DNA of 64,000 nucleotides from Lycorma delicatula (Eukaryota; Arthropoda; Insecta; Hemiptera; Fulgoridae): contig NC_134461.1 of assembly GCF_047948215.1 (NCBI RefSeq), forward strand, positions 83,476,103-83,540,102, in the 5' to 3' direction. The notes beneath the pieces are model-generated. The model was given only the letters and a program-made list of their open reading frames with translations. It was not told the origin of the DNA and made no database searches. Numbering within the stretch: position 1 is the stretch's first letter; every line of letters starts with the position of its first letter. The translations under genes were made by a program, and so were the position numbers. Below are positions 42,510-56,900 of the stretch, one piece after another.

Positions 42510-45500
42510 CAAACATTTTTTATAGAGAGGGTAAGCAATATGTACATGGTTTTCACTGGAGGTATGGTGTAGAATTTCATATTACATATTGGTTATGTAG
42601 GTAGGAATTTTAAAATAAAATTGATTGTAAAACATACCAAGGAAAATATTTGGATACTGTTAATAAGTTTGTTATAGTAGAAGTCAGACTATAAGATAAA
42701 CTAAAACTAAAAAGTGGTAGCATACAGGCAAATTAAAACAAAATGAAGTTATTAAGTTTTAATAAATTGCAAGAACTGACTGTTTTGCATCTGAGACCAA
42801 AATTATTGGTTCTATTATCTTAGAAAATATTTTGATCATTTCAAACAGGGACTAATTTCAAACAGGAGAAGAAAGAATTTATATATAAAGATAAAACATA
42901 GTAGACAGATTTGTTTATAAAGTATATGTTATTACTAGCAAATAAAAATTCAAAATATGTTTTCGTATCAAGATTGGACTATTTTGAAAATCTGTAAATA
43001 AGCTGTGGGAAAATAAGTCATTTTAGTCATAAATTAAGTGAGGAGCTATTAATCTATGTGGTTCAATTTTAAAAATAAATAAAGGTTCAGATGATGCGAT
43101 AACAAGTTGGCAAACTATTGAGAATAGTTAAAATTAGAATACAGCATTGAAATCTATTAGCAAATTGTTTGTATGTAGCTTAAACCTTAGCTCTTCAGTT
43201 ATTTAGTATTACCCAGTTGATTATTTACTTTTTGAATTTTACAGTTTTGATTTCATAAGATTTTTATTTTAGGTTGATATTAAAGAAGAAACTATTGAAA
43301 TTACAAGTAGTGAGTTGGAATTAGCTGCTGATGGTAAATTAGATCTGCTCAGTGATGAACCGTCAGTCATATTATCAAGTAATGAAAATAACACCGAGAT
43401 TGAAGATGCTAATAAATTGCTCGTTGAGACTATGGTTAAAAGTCTTGGTGATGTTTCTGCAAGTGAAATGAAACAAATTATAGAAGGTGCTGAAGTTATT
43501 GTAGAAAGTGATGCCATTGATGGTGATAGTGCACACGAAGTAATCGCAGAACAAAGTAATGTTAATGAGAGTATTAATTCTGATAATAAAGGTGAGATAG
43601 TTGAAGTCACTACTACTACCGTTACAAGTGATAGTGAATCAATTATTGAGACGGTTGTAGATAATGTGATTGAAGTCGGTAGTACTGTTGTGGATGATGC
43701 AACAGTTGTTGACGGCAATGTCGTACAATTTACTGATGGTGATTCTACTGTAGTCAATTTAAATGAATCAGATGCTAATGCTGTGACAGTAAATGTTGCT
43801 ATGACAACCGATGTAACCGTGAGTAATAGTGATGAACATTCATGTAAAAGTTTTGAAAATAATGAAGCTGAACGAGAACCAGAACCGGATTCTTCAAGGT
43901 CAGTACAGATTTTAAAACACCTTTCTTTGTATTATAAGTTTGTTAGGACATATGAGTGAATTTTCTGTTCTAGTGGTATCCTTAAATTTTTCAACATTTT
44001 TTCTTTCCTAATGAATTCTCTTTTCTACAATAAATATTTCGCTTAAATAAAACTCAACATAAAAAACCACCTGAAATTATAGATGCAAATAGTTAGGAAC
44101 TAACTTAAGAATGTTTTATCTAATCTCAGACATGGATATCCACTTTTTATTAATCAAAAATATTAATATTCAGTAAAAGATAGATAAATAAAAAAATAAC
44201 ACTCTCATTTATTGACATATGAAACTGCTGATAGCTATTACTAATTTTCATATACAGGATTAGCATTTTTGCGTTGCCTGTGATGTCTTGCCTAATTCAA
44301 TCCTTAGATATATTTTATAAGCGTGTTATGTTCAGATTTTATTGATTAACTGATTGATTAAGAACAGAAATAGGAAGGATTTACCCAGAAACACCTCAGT
44401 CAATAGTGTGTGCAGTAGTCGTTTTGCAATTGCCTGGTAGAAATAAAAGTCTGCATAATTTCACAAAATCACCACCCACTAAGCTTCAGTAAAATAGTGG
44501 CTGCCAATATAGTACTATAGATGGGCCTGTGGCGATTGAATTGACTCCAATGTACATGCCTAAGAATGAAGGATGAAAGATAAGGAAAAGGTCAATAAGT
44601 CCACGAGGGGCTATCTCTTTTCAAGATATATTCAATTATTTGTTTTTTTGGGAGAGAAATTTTTTTGTTTATTGCTTATATTTTGCCAAGTCTATTGATC
44701 TAAATTTTATAATATTAAAATTTAAGTATAAAAGTAAACAAGGTATATTCATGATTAAAGTGTAATATTATTCATAATTATATTACCAGGTGTATAAATA
44801 TGTTAACCCACCGGCTTGGTCTAGTGGTGAACGCGTCTTCCCAAATCAGCTGATTCGGAAGTCAAGGGTTCCAGCGTTCAAGTCCTAGTTAAGTCAGTTA
44901 TTTTTACATGGATTTGAATACTAGATTGTGGATACCGGTGTTCTTTGGTGGTTGGGTTTCAAAACAACCAGAATCTCAAAAAAAGCTACACAGATTGATT
45001 TTGCTTCATGATAATGCACCATCTCACACAGCAAAACCAATCAAGGAAATGATGAAAAGTTCAGTTGGGAAATACTTTCACATGTGGCTTACTCAACAGA
45101 CTTGGCTTCATCTGACTACTATTTATTTGCATCGATGGGACACGCACTTGCTGAGCAGTACTTGACTTCTTATGAAAATAGCTCGATGACTGATTTGCCT
45201 CAAAAGAGCTACAGTTTTTTTGGCGTGGTATTCATAAATTGTCATAGGGGAAAAATGTATAGATAGCAATGGATAGTATTTCAAATAAAATATTTTTTAT
45301 AATTTTCATACAATAAACATGTATTTTCTATACAAAAATTCTGGTTTCATATTTACGCACCTGGTGTACTATTCAAAACAAAAATTCAGTGATATTGATT
45401 TCATTTACTTAGGTTTTGGTACTTGGTTTCTTAGTACATAAGAATTTTATTTCAATTACAGCAAATGTTTCAATGACATCTCTAAGTTACTGTTGTGAAA

Positions 45501-47886
45501 AATACATTATAATATTTTAAGTACATAATTTCATAAACATTGATCAACATTGTTTATGTTGAAAAAATTAGTTATTATAAGGCAAAATGTTGACCAATTC
45601 TCTGTGAAACATCAGAAGTGGGTTACTTGATTTTGATAAAAAAACTGAACCCATATGAAGTATGAAAAATTTTATTATTATAGCTGCTAGCCAATAATTG
45701 TACAGCTGTGACATGAAAACCAAAGTACATTTATCACAGAAACAAGGAAATCATCATTTCAACTAAAAATCCAGCACAAGTGATCTTCAAATATTGCCTC
45801 AAAGAAATGATATTGATTGTTTTCTCATTCACATTGTTGATCAGGAGTTTTTTCTGCAAGGTAACAAAGTAACAATAAAGGATAAATAAGAGAAAGAATT
45901 TTATTCAATAGTTGGTAGAGTTTGAGAGGGAGTGAGAAAGAGATAGCCAGACGCATTGGACAGCAATTCATGGATACTCCACTTCCGCAAGAGCTTTCTT
46001 TCTTTTTCTGTTTAGCCTCCAGAACCACCGTAAGGAATTACATCAGAGGATGAATATGAATGTAGATGAAGTGTAATCTTGTATAATCTCAAGTCGACCA
46101 TTCCTGAGTGTGTGTGGTTAATTGAAACCCAACCACCAAAGAACACTGGTATCCATGATCTAGTATTCAAATCCTTAAAAAAATAATTGCCTTTACTAAG
46201 ATTTGAACCTTAGAACTCTTGACGTCAAATTTAGTTGATTTGCGATGATGAGTTCACAAGACCAACCTGGTGGGTTACCTCCACAAGAGCTGATGCTTAT
46301 CAAAGAGTTTTGGAAAAATACACTGCAGCTATTCTTCCTCAACCCTTCTGCGCTTCAAATTTTTTTTCCACTAAGTTTATAAAACTAAAATCAACCTTAA
46401 AGGTCTGATTTTTAAGACAACTGAAGAATTGAAATAAGATTCGGATCCGTTACATTGTAAGTTCCATTACCAAAAAAGAATTTCAGAGGCTTAGTAACTG
46501 AAAACATTGGGACTAGTGCAGAAAAGTACTTTGAAGGAAGTCAGAAAAAATATGTAAATTACAAAAAAAATTAAAGATTTTAAGAAATAAAGTTCAGTTT
46601 CTTTAATAGACAACCCTTATAGAGCATAAATGATGCTATTAAAGAGACAGACTGCAATATTTAGAAGACTGATAACTGAAGATTTTTATGTACTGTTTGT
46701 GTTGTGGTTAAAAAATTAGTAACAATTGCTGAGGAACAGTAGAATAGCATTAAACCATGTTAATGACAAATGAATTAAAAAAAAAAATGTTAAGATGTAG
46801 TTTACAAAAATTCACACAAACAAACTCATACAGTTTTATTTTGATATTGAAAAACCAAGTATTCAGTAATTCTCATAGCTAAAGCTGAAACCAGTATACC
46901 GTAACTACTTATTGACCACTGTTGTATATGTGTATTTACACTATTGGTTGCACTTGGTTCAAAAAATTTCAGGGTGAGATGTATGACAATATTATATACA
47001 GCAAACTTTAATTACAGATTGATACACTGAACAATATTGGCTCAGTTTTTTATTGAAGGATTGAAAAAAAATTAATATAAAGCAAAAGTAAACTATTTCT
47101 TTAACATTGTTTTAGAAGTAGTTTAGTAACGGTCATGATATTTTAAAATCACTTTTATTGATATTTACAATAGTAGTGTACGTATTATAAATTTCACTCG
47201 AGAATTAATCCTTACAGAGGTTTCATCAAACAAAGCAAAACTTTTTTAAGAATATAGTAAAAAAGAAAAAAAACACCCAGCTTTAACAGGTTGAAGGCTT
47301 AATAAACCAAGAAAAAACTTTGCAAAAAAATTTCTTCTTGAATAAAACCAAAGACGAAGAAACAGAAAAGTATACTGCAAAACCATCAAGAAGAAATTTG
47401 AAGAGGTATTTGTATACTAAGCTAATATAAGTTAAATAAAAACAGGAATGGTAGATCGATAACTCTAGTGGAGGGGTTTGATTAAGTGAGATAGGGTGGA
47501 TCCCCATCCCAGACTTTTGTTTTTACTTTTGTATATTAATTATATAAAAATTGACTACTACTACTACTACTATTATTATTATATTACTACTATTATATTA
47601 TTATATTACTTATTATTATATTAGTATTATACTACTACTACTACTACTCATAGACAAAATATAAATAATAGATTGATTACATTTTTTAAATAGCTACATA
47701 AAATATTTATGTTTTTTAAAAAGTTACGTTTTTGATAAAATTTTCAAAATCATTGATTTTTTGTTATTTTTTTCTATACTTAGCAAGGAATTTAGATAGC
47801 TTCTCTGATTAAGGTTTGAAAAGACTATGAAAATGTAAATTTGTTCATTTTTGAACTGTTAGAGTTTATTATTTATTAAATTAAAA

Positions 47887-47942
<56 letters not shown>

Positions 47943-50900
47943 TCAAATATTATATATACAAGTGCATCATTAAAAGTATTTAAAAAAATAAATTATATCT
48001 ACCAGATATTGTTAGAATAAAAAGGTTAGAACAGTCACCTTACCGTAGTGGTCCCAGAACTGTAAATCCAGTAGTTTTTAAGACATCTGACATAAAACAC
48101 AGAATTTGGTGTCGAAAAACAAGATTTTGTAGTTTTTTTGTAGTAGTGTAGCTTTGTTAGATGACTAATAAATTTGGAAGATTTAACAACAAAACTTGCA
48201 GAAAATTTAATTCTTGTAAAATTAATATAAAACAGCCAACCAATAAAAAGTAAATAAAAACTTTTTAAAATTGGTTTTTTATTGAAGCAAAACAGATGAA
48301 AAATAGACAAAAAAATTGTATTATTTCTGTATCTAATAAACATTATTCTTAATATAGAAAACAAAAAAATAAAATATATAAAAAGATAAATGGTAACAGA
48401 ATAATAAACCTCAGTTACAGTTAATGAAATTTCCTCCTTCACAGTGTACAGAATGGCTGGGAATAGTTTTTAAGACATCTGACATAAAACACAGAATTTG
48501 GTGTCGAAAAACAAGATTTTGTAGTTTTTTGTAGTAGTGTAGCTTTGTTAGATGACTAATAAATTTGGAAGATTTAACAACAAAACTTGCAGAAAATTTA
48601 ATTCTTGTAAAATTAATATAAAACAGCCAACCAATAAAAAGTAAATAAAAACTTTTTAAAATTGGTTTTTTATTGAAGCAAAACAGATGAAAAATAGACA
48701 AAAAAATTGTATTATTTCTGTATCTAATAAACATTATTCTTAATATAGAAAACAAAAAAATAAAATATATAAAAAGATAAATGGTAACAGAATAATAAAC
48801 CTCAGTTACAGTTAATGAAATTTCCTCCTTCACAGTGTACAGAATGGCTGGGAAGACACCATACCCCCTAAAGTTAAAACTAAAAATTTGTAATGAGTTA
48901 TAAATGACAAATGCGATATAGTAATGAATTATTTTATTTACACACTTTATACATAACATTAATTTTAATGGTTCATTGGGTCTGTGTGTTTACCCTCATG
49001 TTGCACATACAATTCTATATGTCACTACATCCTCTGTGACTTGCGATGGAGCATTTCTGGTGTTATGTTACGGAAGGTGTCCCTCACATTGTCTTGTAAT
49101 TCTTCATTTGTGTTGTAGCGACGTGCAGATATGTATGCCTTCATAATTCCCCATAATGAATTGTGTGGTGTGGTGAGATCAGGACATTGTGGTGACCATG
49201 ATAACAAAGCTGGTGATACTGGAGTACCATGGTCAATCCAACTTCCTGGAATTTTTTCATTCAGAAACGTGCAAACTGATAAAGCAAATTGTGCAGGTCC
49301 TCCATCCTGCTGCAACCATTCTCGTTCCATGAGATCCTTCTCTTGAAGTTGTGGTATTAACCATGCCTCCAACATCTCTAAATAGGTTTGTGCAATCACT
49401 GGCCTGTCAAAAAAATAAGGACCAAACAAATGATGAGCTATCATTCCAGTTCATATCATGAAGTGCGTTGGATTTCTTTCCAACTCTTGTCGCATAGTAA
49501 GGATTTTCTTTCACCCAAAATAACACATTTTTGGTATATGAACTGCAATAGATTGCACATCCATCAGTAAAAAGCACCTTTCCATGGTGCACTGCAATGG
49601 GGAATTTTTCTTATAAAGCCCAGCAGGATGCAGTGCGTGTTCTGTCTGCATTTGACAGTTCATTGATGAACATCAGATGAAATGACGTAATTTTCAACTC
49701 CTTTATCATATTGTCTTGCATTGTTATCCACGATAAACGAAGTTCAGCTGACCATATAAAAGTTTATTTCATATGGGATTATTCAATGGAAACTGCAACA
49801 GCAGTACCTGTTTCTAACTGCGTTAACTTTCATCCACTTCGCGGCCTATCTTTAACACTACCTAATTCAAACACATGTTTTTCCTAAGCCAACATTGTTG
49901 CTTTTGATGTTGGTGGCTTATTAAAGCATAGCCGAAACATATCACTAATTAGCTTTATTGTTTGGTTCATATGAACCCATACACTTGTCACTAACCGCTC
50001 TGTAACTACTCGTGTCAGCCACTTTAGCACTAGTGTCTTTTACTCAGAGTGAGTGACATTGTAAATCACTGTTACCAATTGACCCTAACGAAAATACTGT
50101 ATGTTCTAAATACATATCCTAACTCATATTTTTCATTAACTTTAGGGATACAGTGACTTCCCGGCCACTCTGTATACAGCACTCCACCCTATTGTAAAAT
50201 ATCTCCATTGGCTTTTTGTACATCTCAGGATAATTTTGTATAAATTAGGAAAGGAAGCGAGTGTCAACCGATGATCTCGTTGAGCGAGTGGATGAGGCAA
50301 TTCGAGAAAATCGTCGGTTCACAATTTCTGTATTGAGTGATTTGTTTCCTGAAATAGCATTTTGTATTTTTATGCCAATCGCAGTTTAAGAGATTGGTAT
50401 TCAAGTGATTTCTAGTTACTAAAGAAAAATGTGGTGTTGCACTATAATGCTGGAAAATCATTTGCAATCTAGTTTGTAAAAAGGTACACTATCTAAAACA
50501 GCCAGCAAGTTATTTTTCAAGAAATGAACGTATGCGTCTCCTGTAAGGTTTTCATTGAAAACAAATAGTTCCACAATTTTGTCATAAATAATGCCACACC
50601 AAATATTAATGTAAAATCTGTGTTGGAAACTAGTTTCCACAGTATCAGCATGTGGATTGCCTTTACTCCATAAATGACTATTTTTAGAATTGAAGACTTT
50701 GTTTCTTATAAAAGTGGCTTCATCAGTAAATAAAATTGAATTTACCGTATCAGCATTGTTAGAAGCCAATGCCAGTTTAATCACTGGGAGTAATCTGCTG
50801 GCCGCAAATTTTGAACCTTCTGCAGGATGAAAGGATAAAGATTATCTTTTGGTAGGATGTGTCACACTTTGTTTTTTGACAAACCAGTGTGTCATGAAAT

Positions 50901-53900
50901 TCACCTATTATTTAGTGCCTGGGCTACACTGAATTTTCTAAATCACATGATGTTCATCATTAATACAATGATTTACTTGGTGTTCAACAGAAAACGAATA
51001 CATTGGAAGAGTATGAACCTTTCTTTCGTAAATGCTGATACACCAAAGAATGTTTATTAGGTACAGAATGAGTAACATGATTTTCTTTCTATTTTTCATT
51101 TGTTTTGCTTCAATAAAAAACTGATTTTTAAAAGTTTCTATTCACTTTTTATTGGCTGTTTTACATTAATTTTCTTAGAATTAAATTCTCTACAAATTTT
51201 GTTACTAAATCTTCTGCATTTATTAGTCATTTAACAAAGCTATTGTGTACTACAAACCTAAAAAAAACTTGTGTTTCAACATCAAATTTTGTGTTTTATA
51301 TACAGTTGTGGGAACTGTTTTATCCTTTTTCCCAGCTCAGATTACATAACAAACTACCAACTTTACTTCTTAATTAGGAGCCCAAAAATTACAGTAGGGC
51401 TTGTTTTTATTAGAGCTGAAATCCAGAAAATTTGCTGGCTGTAACTCAAAAACAAAGCATTTTCAGACCTATGTTTTATGAACCTTTTTATTATTTTCAA
51501 CAGTAGAAAAGATCATGATGTATCTTTGTCGGACACCTGTTTATATTTTAATGAAAAATTTCCTTTGAAATCTTACATTGATTGTAAATGTTCACCTGCA
51601 TTATTAAACTTTTATATAAATGCTAACTGGGGTTTTTTTTTAATATTTGTCACCAAACTTTTTTTGCGGAATAAATATATCACAATAGTTATGTGCTTGT
51701 TATTTTTCAGCTGTTATTAAAATGGAAACAATTGTTATAAAATCTGTTTGCATGCAAATAAAAGCATATGAAAATTAAACCTGCATTTAAAAATTAAACT
51801 AACAATTTAAAATATTTATTAATGAACTTAATGTAAGAATATTCAGTTTTTTCTTTACTAAAAACAAAAAATAAATATTACTGTATGCATGCAAGAATGT
51901 AAAGAAAAACAGTGTGATTAAAAACAGTTGTGTGTTGACATCGTCATATTTTTTAAACTATTACAAGCTGGTAGCACATATCAGAGACTTAAAAGTCTCT
52001 GAAAAACTATAGTCAAATTAAGCTATAAAAAAAGAAAGAAAATTAGCAGCCTTGAACTAGTCAAATTGAGTACTCAAGGATGATTTTGTCAGCAAAACTT
52101 AAGTTAAATAAATCAGTGAAAAAATTAATTAACATGCACAAAATAGCATTCCCCATCACGGCTTCGTTGGCATTCTTTGTTTATATGATGGCTATTTTTA
52201 AGTAAGGTATATTTTTTAATACAAGCAAAACTAGTTAAAATATTGTCAACAACATTTTTTTATTTCATTCTTTACACTGTATGCAGCTTTTCTACGTAAT
52301 TACCTTGTTTGTTTAAACATTTGTCATAGTATTTTACTAAATTGTTTGTCAACATCATAAAAATCAACCACCTGTGCAGACAACCAGTCCTCAACCATTG
52401 TTTTCACTTCTTCATCGGTGTCAAATCGCTGATCGTCAAGAAACCCCTGGTAGCAGAACAAGTGGTAATCGCTAGGCACAAGGTCTGGACTGTATGATGG
52501 TTGGTCTATTTGCTTCCATTCAAAAGATATGATAAACTCTAGAGTTTGAGCAGCAGAAGGAGGTCATGGAGCATCATTATGGACATTGTCCCGTTCATCC
52601 TTGAGCAGTCTTACCCATTTACGCACTTTATCATTCATTGAATTAGGCCTGTAAACCTCACATATCTGATGACGAATATGAAATTAAGATTATATACTCT
52701 TAGGAAAAGCCTCAATAGAAAGATTTTTAAAAAAGTCTGTACCACCTGTATATACATATTTAGAAAATTAAAAGTGTGTTTGTTTTCCTAAAAAGAATAG
52801 TTGTTTATTCTAAAAAAAAAAAAAAAAAATATGGTTTCATATAACTCAATACAATACTTATGAGAAAGGACCTTATGCCAAAGTTCCATTGCCACTTTTA
52901 ATAAATTACCAAACCATTGAAAAATCCTTTCAATCAGTTTATTTAAAATACAATTAAAGTTTTTTTTTTTACAGAAACAATATTATCCTGCCTTTGAATC
53001 TTTAAGTAATACTAACAAAAAAAGTTATAAAACCCTGAGTTACTGCATATCCATTGAACTTCACATAGATATGTGCTCAAATAATTTACATTTATGTCTT
53101 TTGAATTGTAAATTATTGTATAGCTATCTTTTTGAGTTAGCATCGTCATGTATTAACCTTAACATTATTTTATATATTTTTATACTTCAAATAATAAATA
53201 TGGACTTTAATCATATCTATTTTTATCTTATAATTAATTGTAAATTGGTGATGCTGCTCTGATCAAGGTTTTACTATGGTTTCCGTTGATCTATCCAGGT
53301 AAATGCTGGGGTAGTTTTTACACTTTTTTATTGGTAGATTAATATATCTACCCTGATGTGATCTGTGTAGTGTCGTATTTATTTATTACTTCCGAATCAG
53401 AAGAATAAAAGATTTATTTATTTAGGCTCAACTAACTCATACATTTAACTCTCATTCCTAAAATTTTAATACCATGAATATGAAAATGTCAGTGTAGAAT
53501 AAAAAATATTTCTGAAGAATACAATAACTGTAAAATATGAGGTATGGATGTACTTGTTGATTGTAAATTTTACCAAGTAATTATTTGTTTTAATACATGT
53601 TTCCAATCTACAAACAAGGGTGTAAATGTTTTGTGAAAAAAAAAGAATTTATATACATCAATTATGATTGTTTTTAAGTAATGGTTGCAATAATAATTAA
53701 TGTTATAGTTGCAGTATGGATGAGGTAGATGATAGAGGAGTCACTGATACAACTGGGGGAGTCAGTAGCTGTTCTAGTGAACTGGTTGTTATGTCAGAGG
53801 TTACTGATAAAAATAAAACTGATATTACAGCTGAAGAAGTAAGTAAAACCTTACCACCATTACCTTTATCAGTACTGACTTCAGCTGCTGCCACAGTGCC

Positions 53901-56900
53901 ATCAGCTGTTACTTCTAGTATCAGTTGCAGTATAGCACCTGCTACAATTGAAGCTGTTACCGTGAGTTTTTTTCTTTAATACTTCAACAATCTGCGTATG
54001 TGCATAGCTGTCAATTTGGTTATGGTTATTTACATTAATAAAATTTAATTTTTCTTAGCTGTCAATTTTTCCAATCATTATTATTATTATTATTATTTTT
54101 TTTTTTTTTTAAATTGGGATAGACTGCTATGGTTATTTACATTAATAAAATTTAATTTATTCACATTTTGGTTGTAAATAATTAAAAAAAGAATGTTTTT
54201 TTGTTTTTATTATTTTATTCATGTAATTATTTAGATAAAATGCAGACAATTTTATAACTAGACTTTGTTATGTGCAATTTTTCTATATGATATCTTAAAA
54301 GGGTTGTGTTAATTGGAAAAAAAATATTAACTTTAGTTAAAGTGCAGTATTTTTTAGTTTGAAGTCGTCTATATTTGATAGAGGACATCAAATATAAGCA
54401 AGAATTTTATGTAGCTAGTTTATGAGTAAAGTGAGGAGTTATATATACTATTTCTTGATGTATCTTCTACTGCAATGACCTCCTCATTCAATCGTCACAT
54501 CTCTTTACATGGGCTGAACAGATGATAGTATTATGTATTGATAATTATCAATAAATAGATTATAATCTATCTCATATGTGGCCAATCTTTTTCAATAAGA
54601 TTGGCCACTCTTTGAGTGTTGAATCTTAAGAAAGTCACTTTCATAACCAAGTTTTTTCCACCCTCTACCCTTCCTTTATCTTTAGGCTTATGACTTCACT
54701 TATGTCTTGCATGATAATTTTCTTAACAGACTTATTATTATTTTAAATATTTTCCTAAATATCACATCAGTCAGCAACAAAAATGAATAGATTTAAATGA
54801 AAAACTTTTCTGTTCAAAATAACTTTTATTCAGATGGTTATGAATACACCTGAACTTATTTCATATTAGATATTTTTTAATTTAATTAGGTACTGTACAG
54901 ATTTATGATGCTAATGTATTATTAATAAAAAAAATATATATATATAGATATGTTGATTTAACAATAATAAGTCAAAATATTTAATTTTATAATGAATTAT
55001 TGACAGTTGAATATTAACATTGCTACTGTATTACAAAATATAATTATAAGTTGTAAAAAATGAATTCAGATGTGCACAATTATTACATATTTAAATTACA
55101 GTGAAATTAATAATTAATTAATTAAAAAATTATTTTTTCTACAAAATTGTTTTTAAGGAGCAGACTATTTTGAAAGAAAGAATACTACCTCTAATGAAGT
55201 TTTTTAATTTGCAAGGCCTTTACAATTTCATTTATATCTGGGTTGATTTTTGAAGAAGCCAACAATAACAAGTTTCTTAAATGAGAATCAGTTAGGTTTG
55301 ATCGGAATGTATTTTTTATCTTATTTATTATTGTGAATAAATGTTCACAAACATATGTGGAGCCAAACCAACAACAAGATTTCAGAGCAAACTCATACAA
55401 ATTTGGGAAATCGGTAGTTGAGAGAAATTTCCAAAATTAAATATATTTTTCACTATCTGGGATTGAAATTACTTCCATAAATTTATTTTTTAATTGAGCT
55501 GAAGATCAGTTATTTTTGTTTGAATTTAGAAGGTTATTAGCACAATTCTTAAATATCAATAGAAAAGGGGTTTTAAAAGTTAAACATTTTTATTATCCTA
55601 TTAGAAATCATTAAATCTTGTTTCAAATGAGACTTTTAATTTATAAATTAAGTTTTTATACCTATCATAATGTCGTTATGAAGGTCGTTATGTCTGATCG
55701 CTAACTGATCGCTAACTGTATCATTCATTTAAATTTATCAGTCTTTTTTTATTAAAATCATTTAAAAAAATAGAAAGTTTAACTATAAAAGAAGATATAG
55801 AACTAAATAACATTGGAAACAAGCAATCTTAACCATATACTTTTACATTTAAATTGTTATCTGTAAGAAACGCTAGATCTCACAATCAATCTTCATTTTT
55901 TAAAAGCAAGCAGTCATTGTGCAGTTCACCTCTTTCTTCCAAAAAATATGACATCTATTGAAAGCCAGCATACATTACAATACAGGATTAATTCACTAAC
56001 TTCTTCCATCTTTTTGAGAAACAATCAACAAAATTCTAGGTGATTAAGCATGCGTGAATCCAGTTTATACACTGAACTACCAGATCAAGAACATTACATA
56101 AATTCATACCTTTAGCGCAAAGTGCCTTTCTATGCAGTGTGCAGTGATACTTAAAAATGTCTTTTTCAAGTAATGAAAACAACTTTTATTTTTACCAAAC
56201 TTTTATTTTTTTTTGCTGGGACTCTATCCGTGCATATGCTATCTAATTTATCCCATTGTAAGTTATTGTTCTCAATGACTGATTTTATTTCATTAAAGAT
56301 GTCTTCACGTATTGTTATTAATAACTGCATGTCTAAAAGTTCTTCAATAACATCAAAATTTTCATTGATACAGCACACAAAAAATACTTAATTAAGTAGT
56401 GTCAGTATTATCAACAGCTAAAGAAAAATATTTACACGAGGCTAATACAGACACAATTTTTTGTAATAATGTTCACAGCCAGGTCATGTATGCAACACAT
56501 CATATTTCGCGAAAGGGCAATTTGTTCCACCAGTTTTTTTTTAATTTTCACATTGGAAGCCTAATTAACAAAGATTTTCAGACTAGGTTAGATCATTTCT
56601 TTCCCATCAGAGTAAGGCTACTTTTTTTGTGCTAGAAATAAAGAAATTTCATAAGAAGCTTTGACTGTTGATGTTAATTTTTTTTTAAAAACTATTTGTT
56701 GCTTATTAAGGATTTCTTTTATTTTTGGTAATGAATTCCATCCTCAAGATGAACAGAAGAATACGTTTCATTAAAATTGCCATTTCACGTAGAATGTCAT
56801 TTCATGTCATTTGCACCAGAGTGTTGTATGTGCAATGACATATTATCTATATTCATAATTATTATAAAATGAAATCAGTGACAAAAGCGCAGCATGTCTG

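Noticed and set aside
43269..43757. 162-codon antisense ORF
   Set aside because: It lies exactly opposite the largest Brd8 exon and is Ser/Thr/Leu-rich as expected from the complement of Asp/Glu/Ser/Val codons; a shadow.
48035..48959. Two near-identical Phe/Ile-rich minus-strand ORFs (135 and 182 codons) as a duplicated membrane-protein gene
   Set aside because: They arise from the 392-bp tandem duplication of a dispersed repeat. The diverged copy at 51068 does not keep the frame, so there is no sign of selection on a protein.
55191..55400. Host gene of GTF2IRD2/ZBED type
   Set aside because: The sequence matches hAT transposase dimerisation domains, lies in a repeat with a second copy at 36693 and is full of stops, so it is a transposon remnant.
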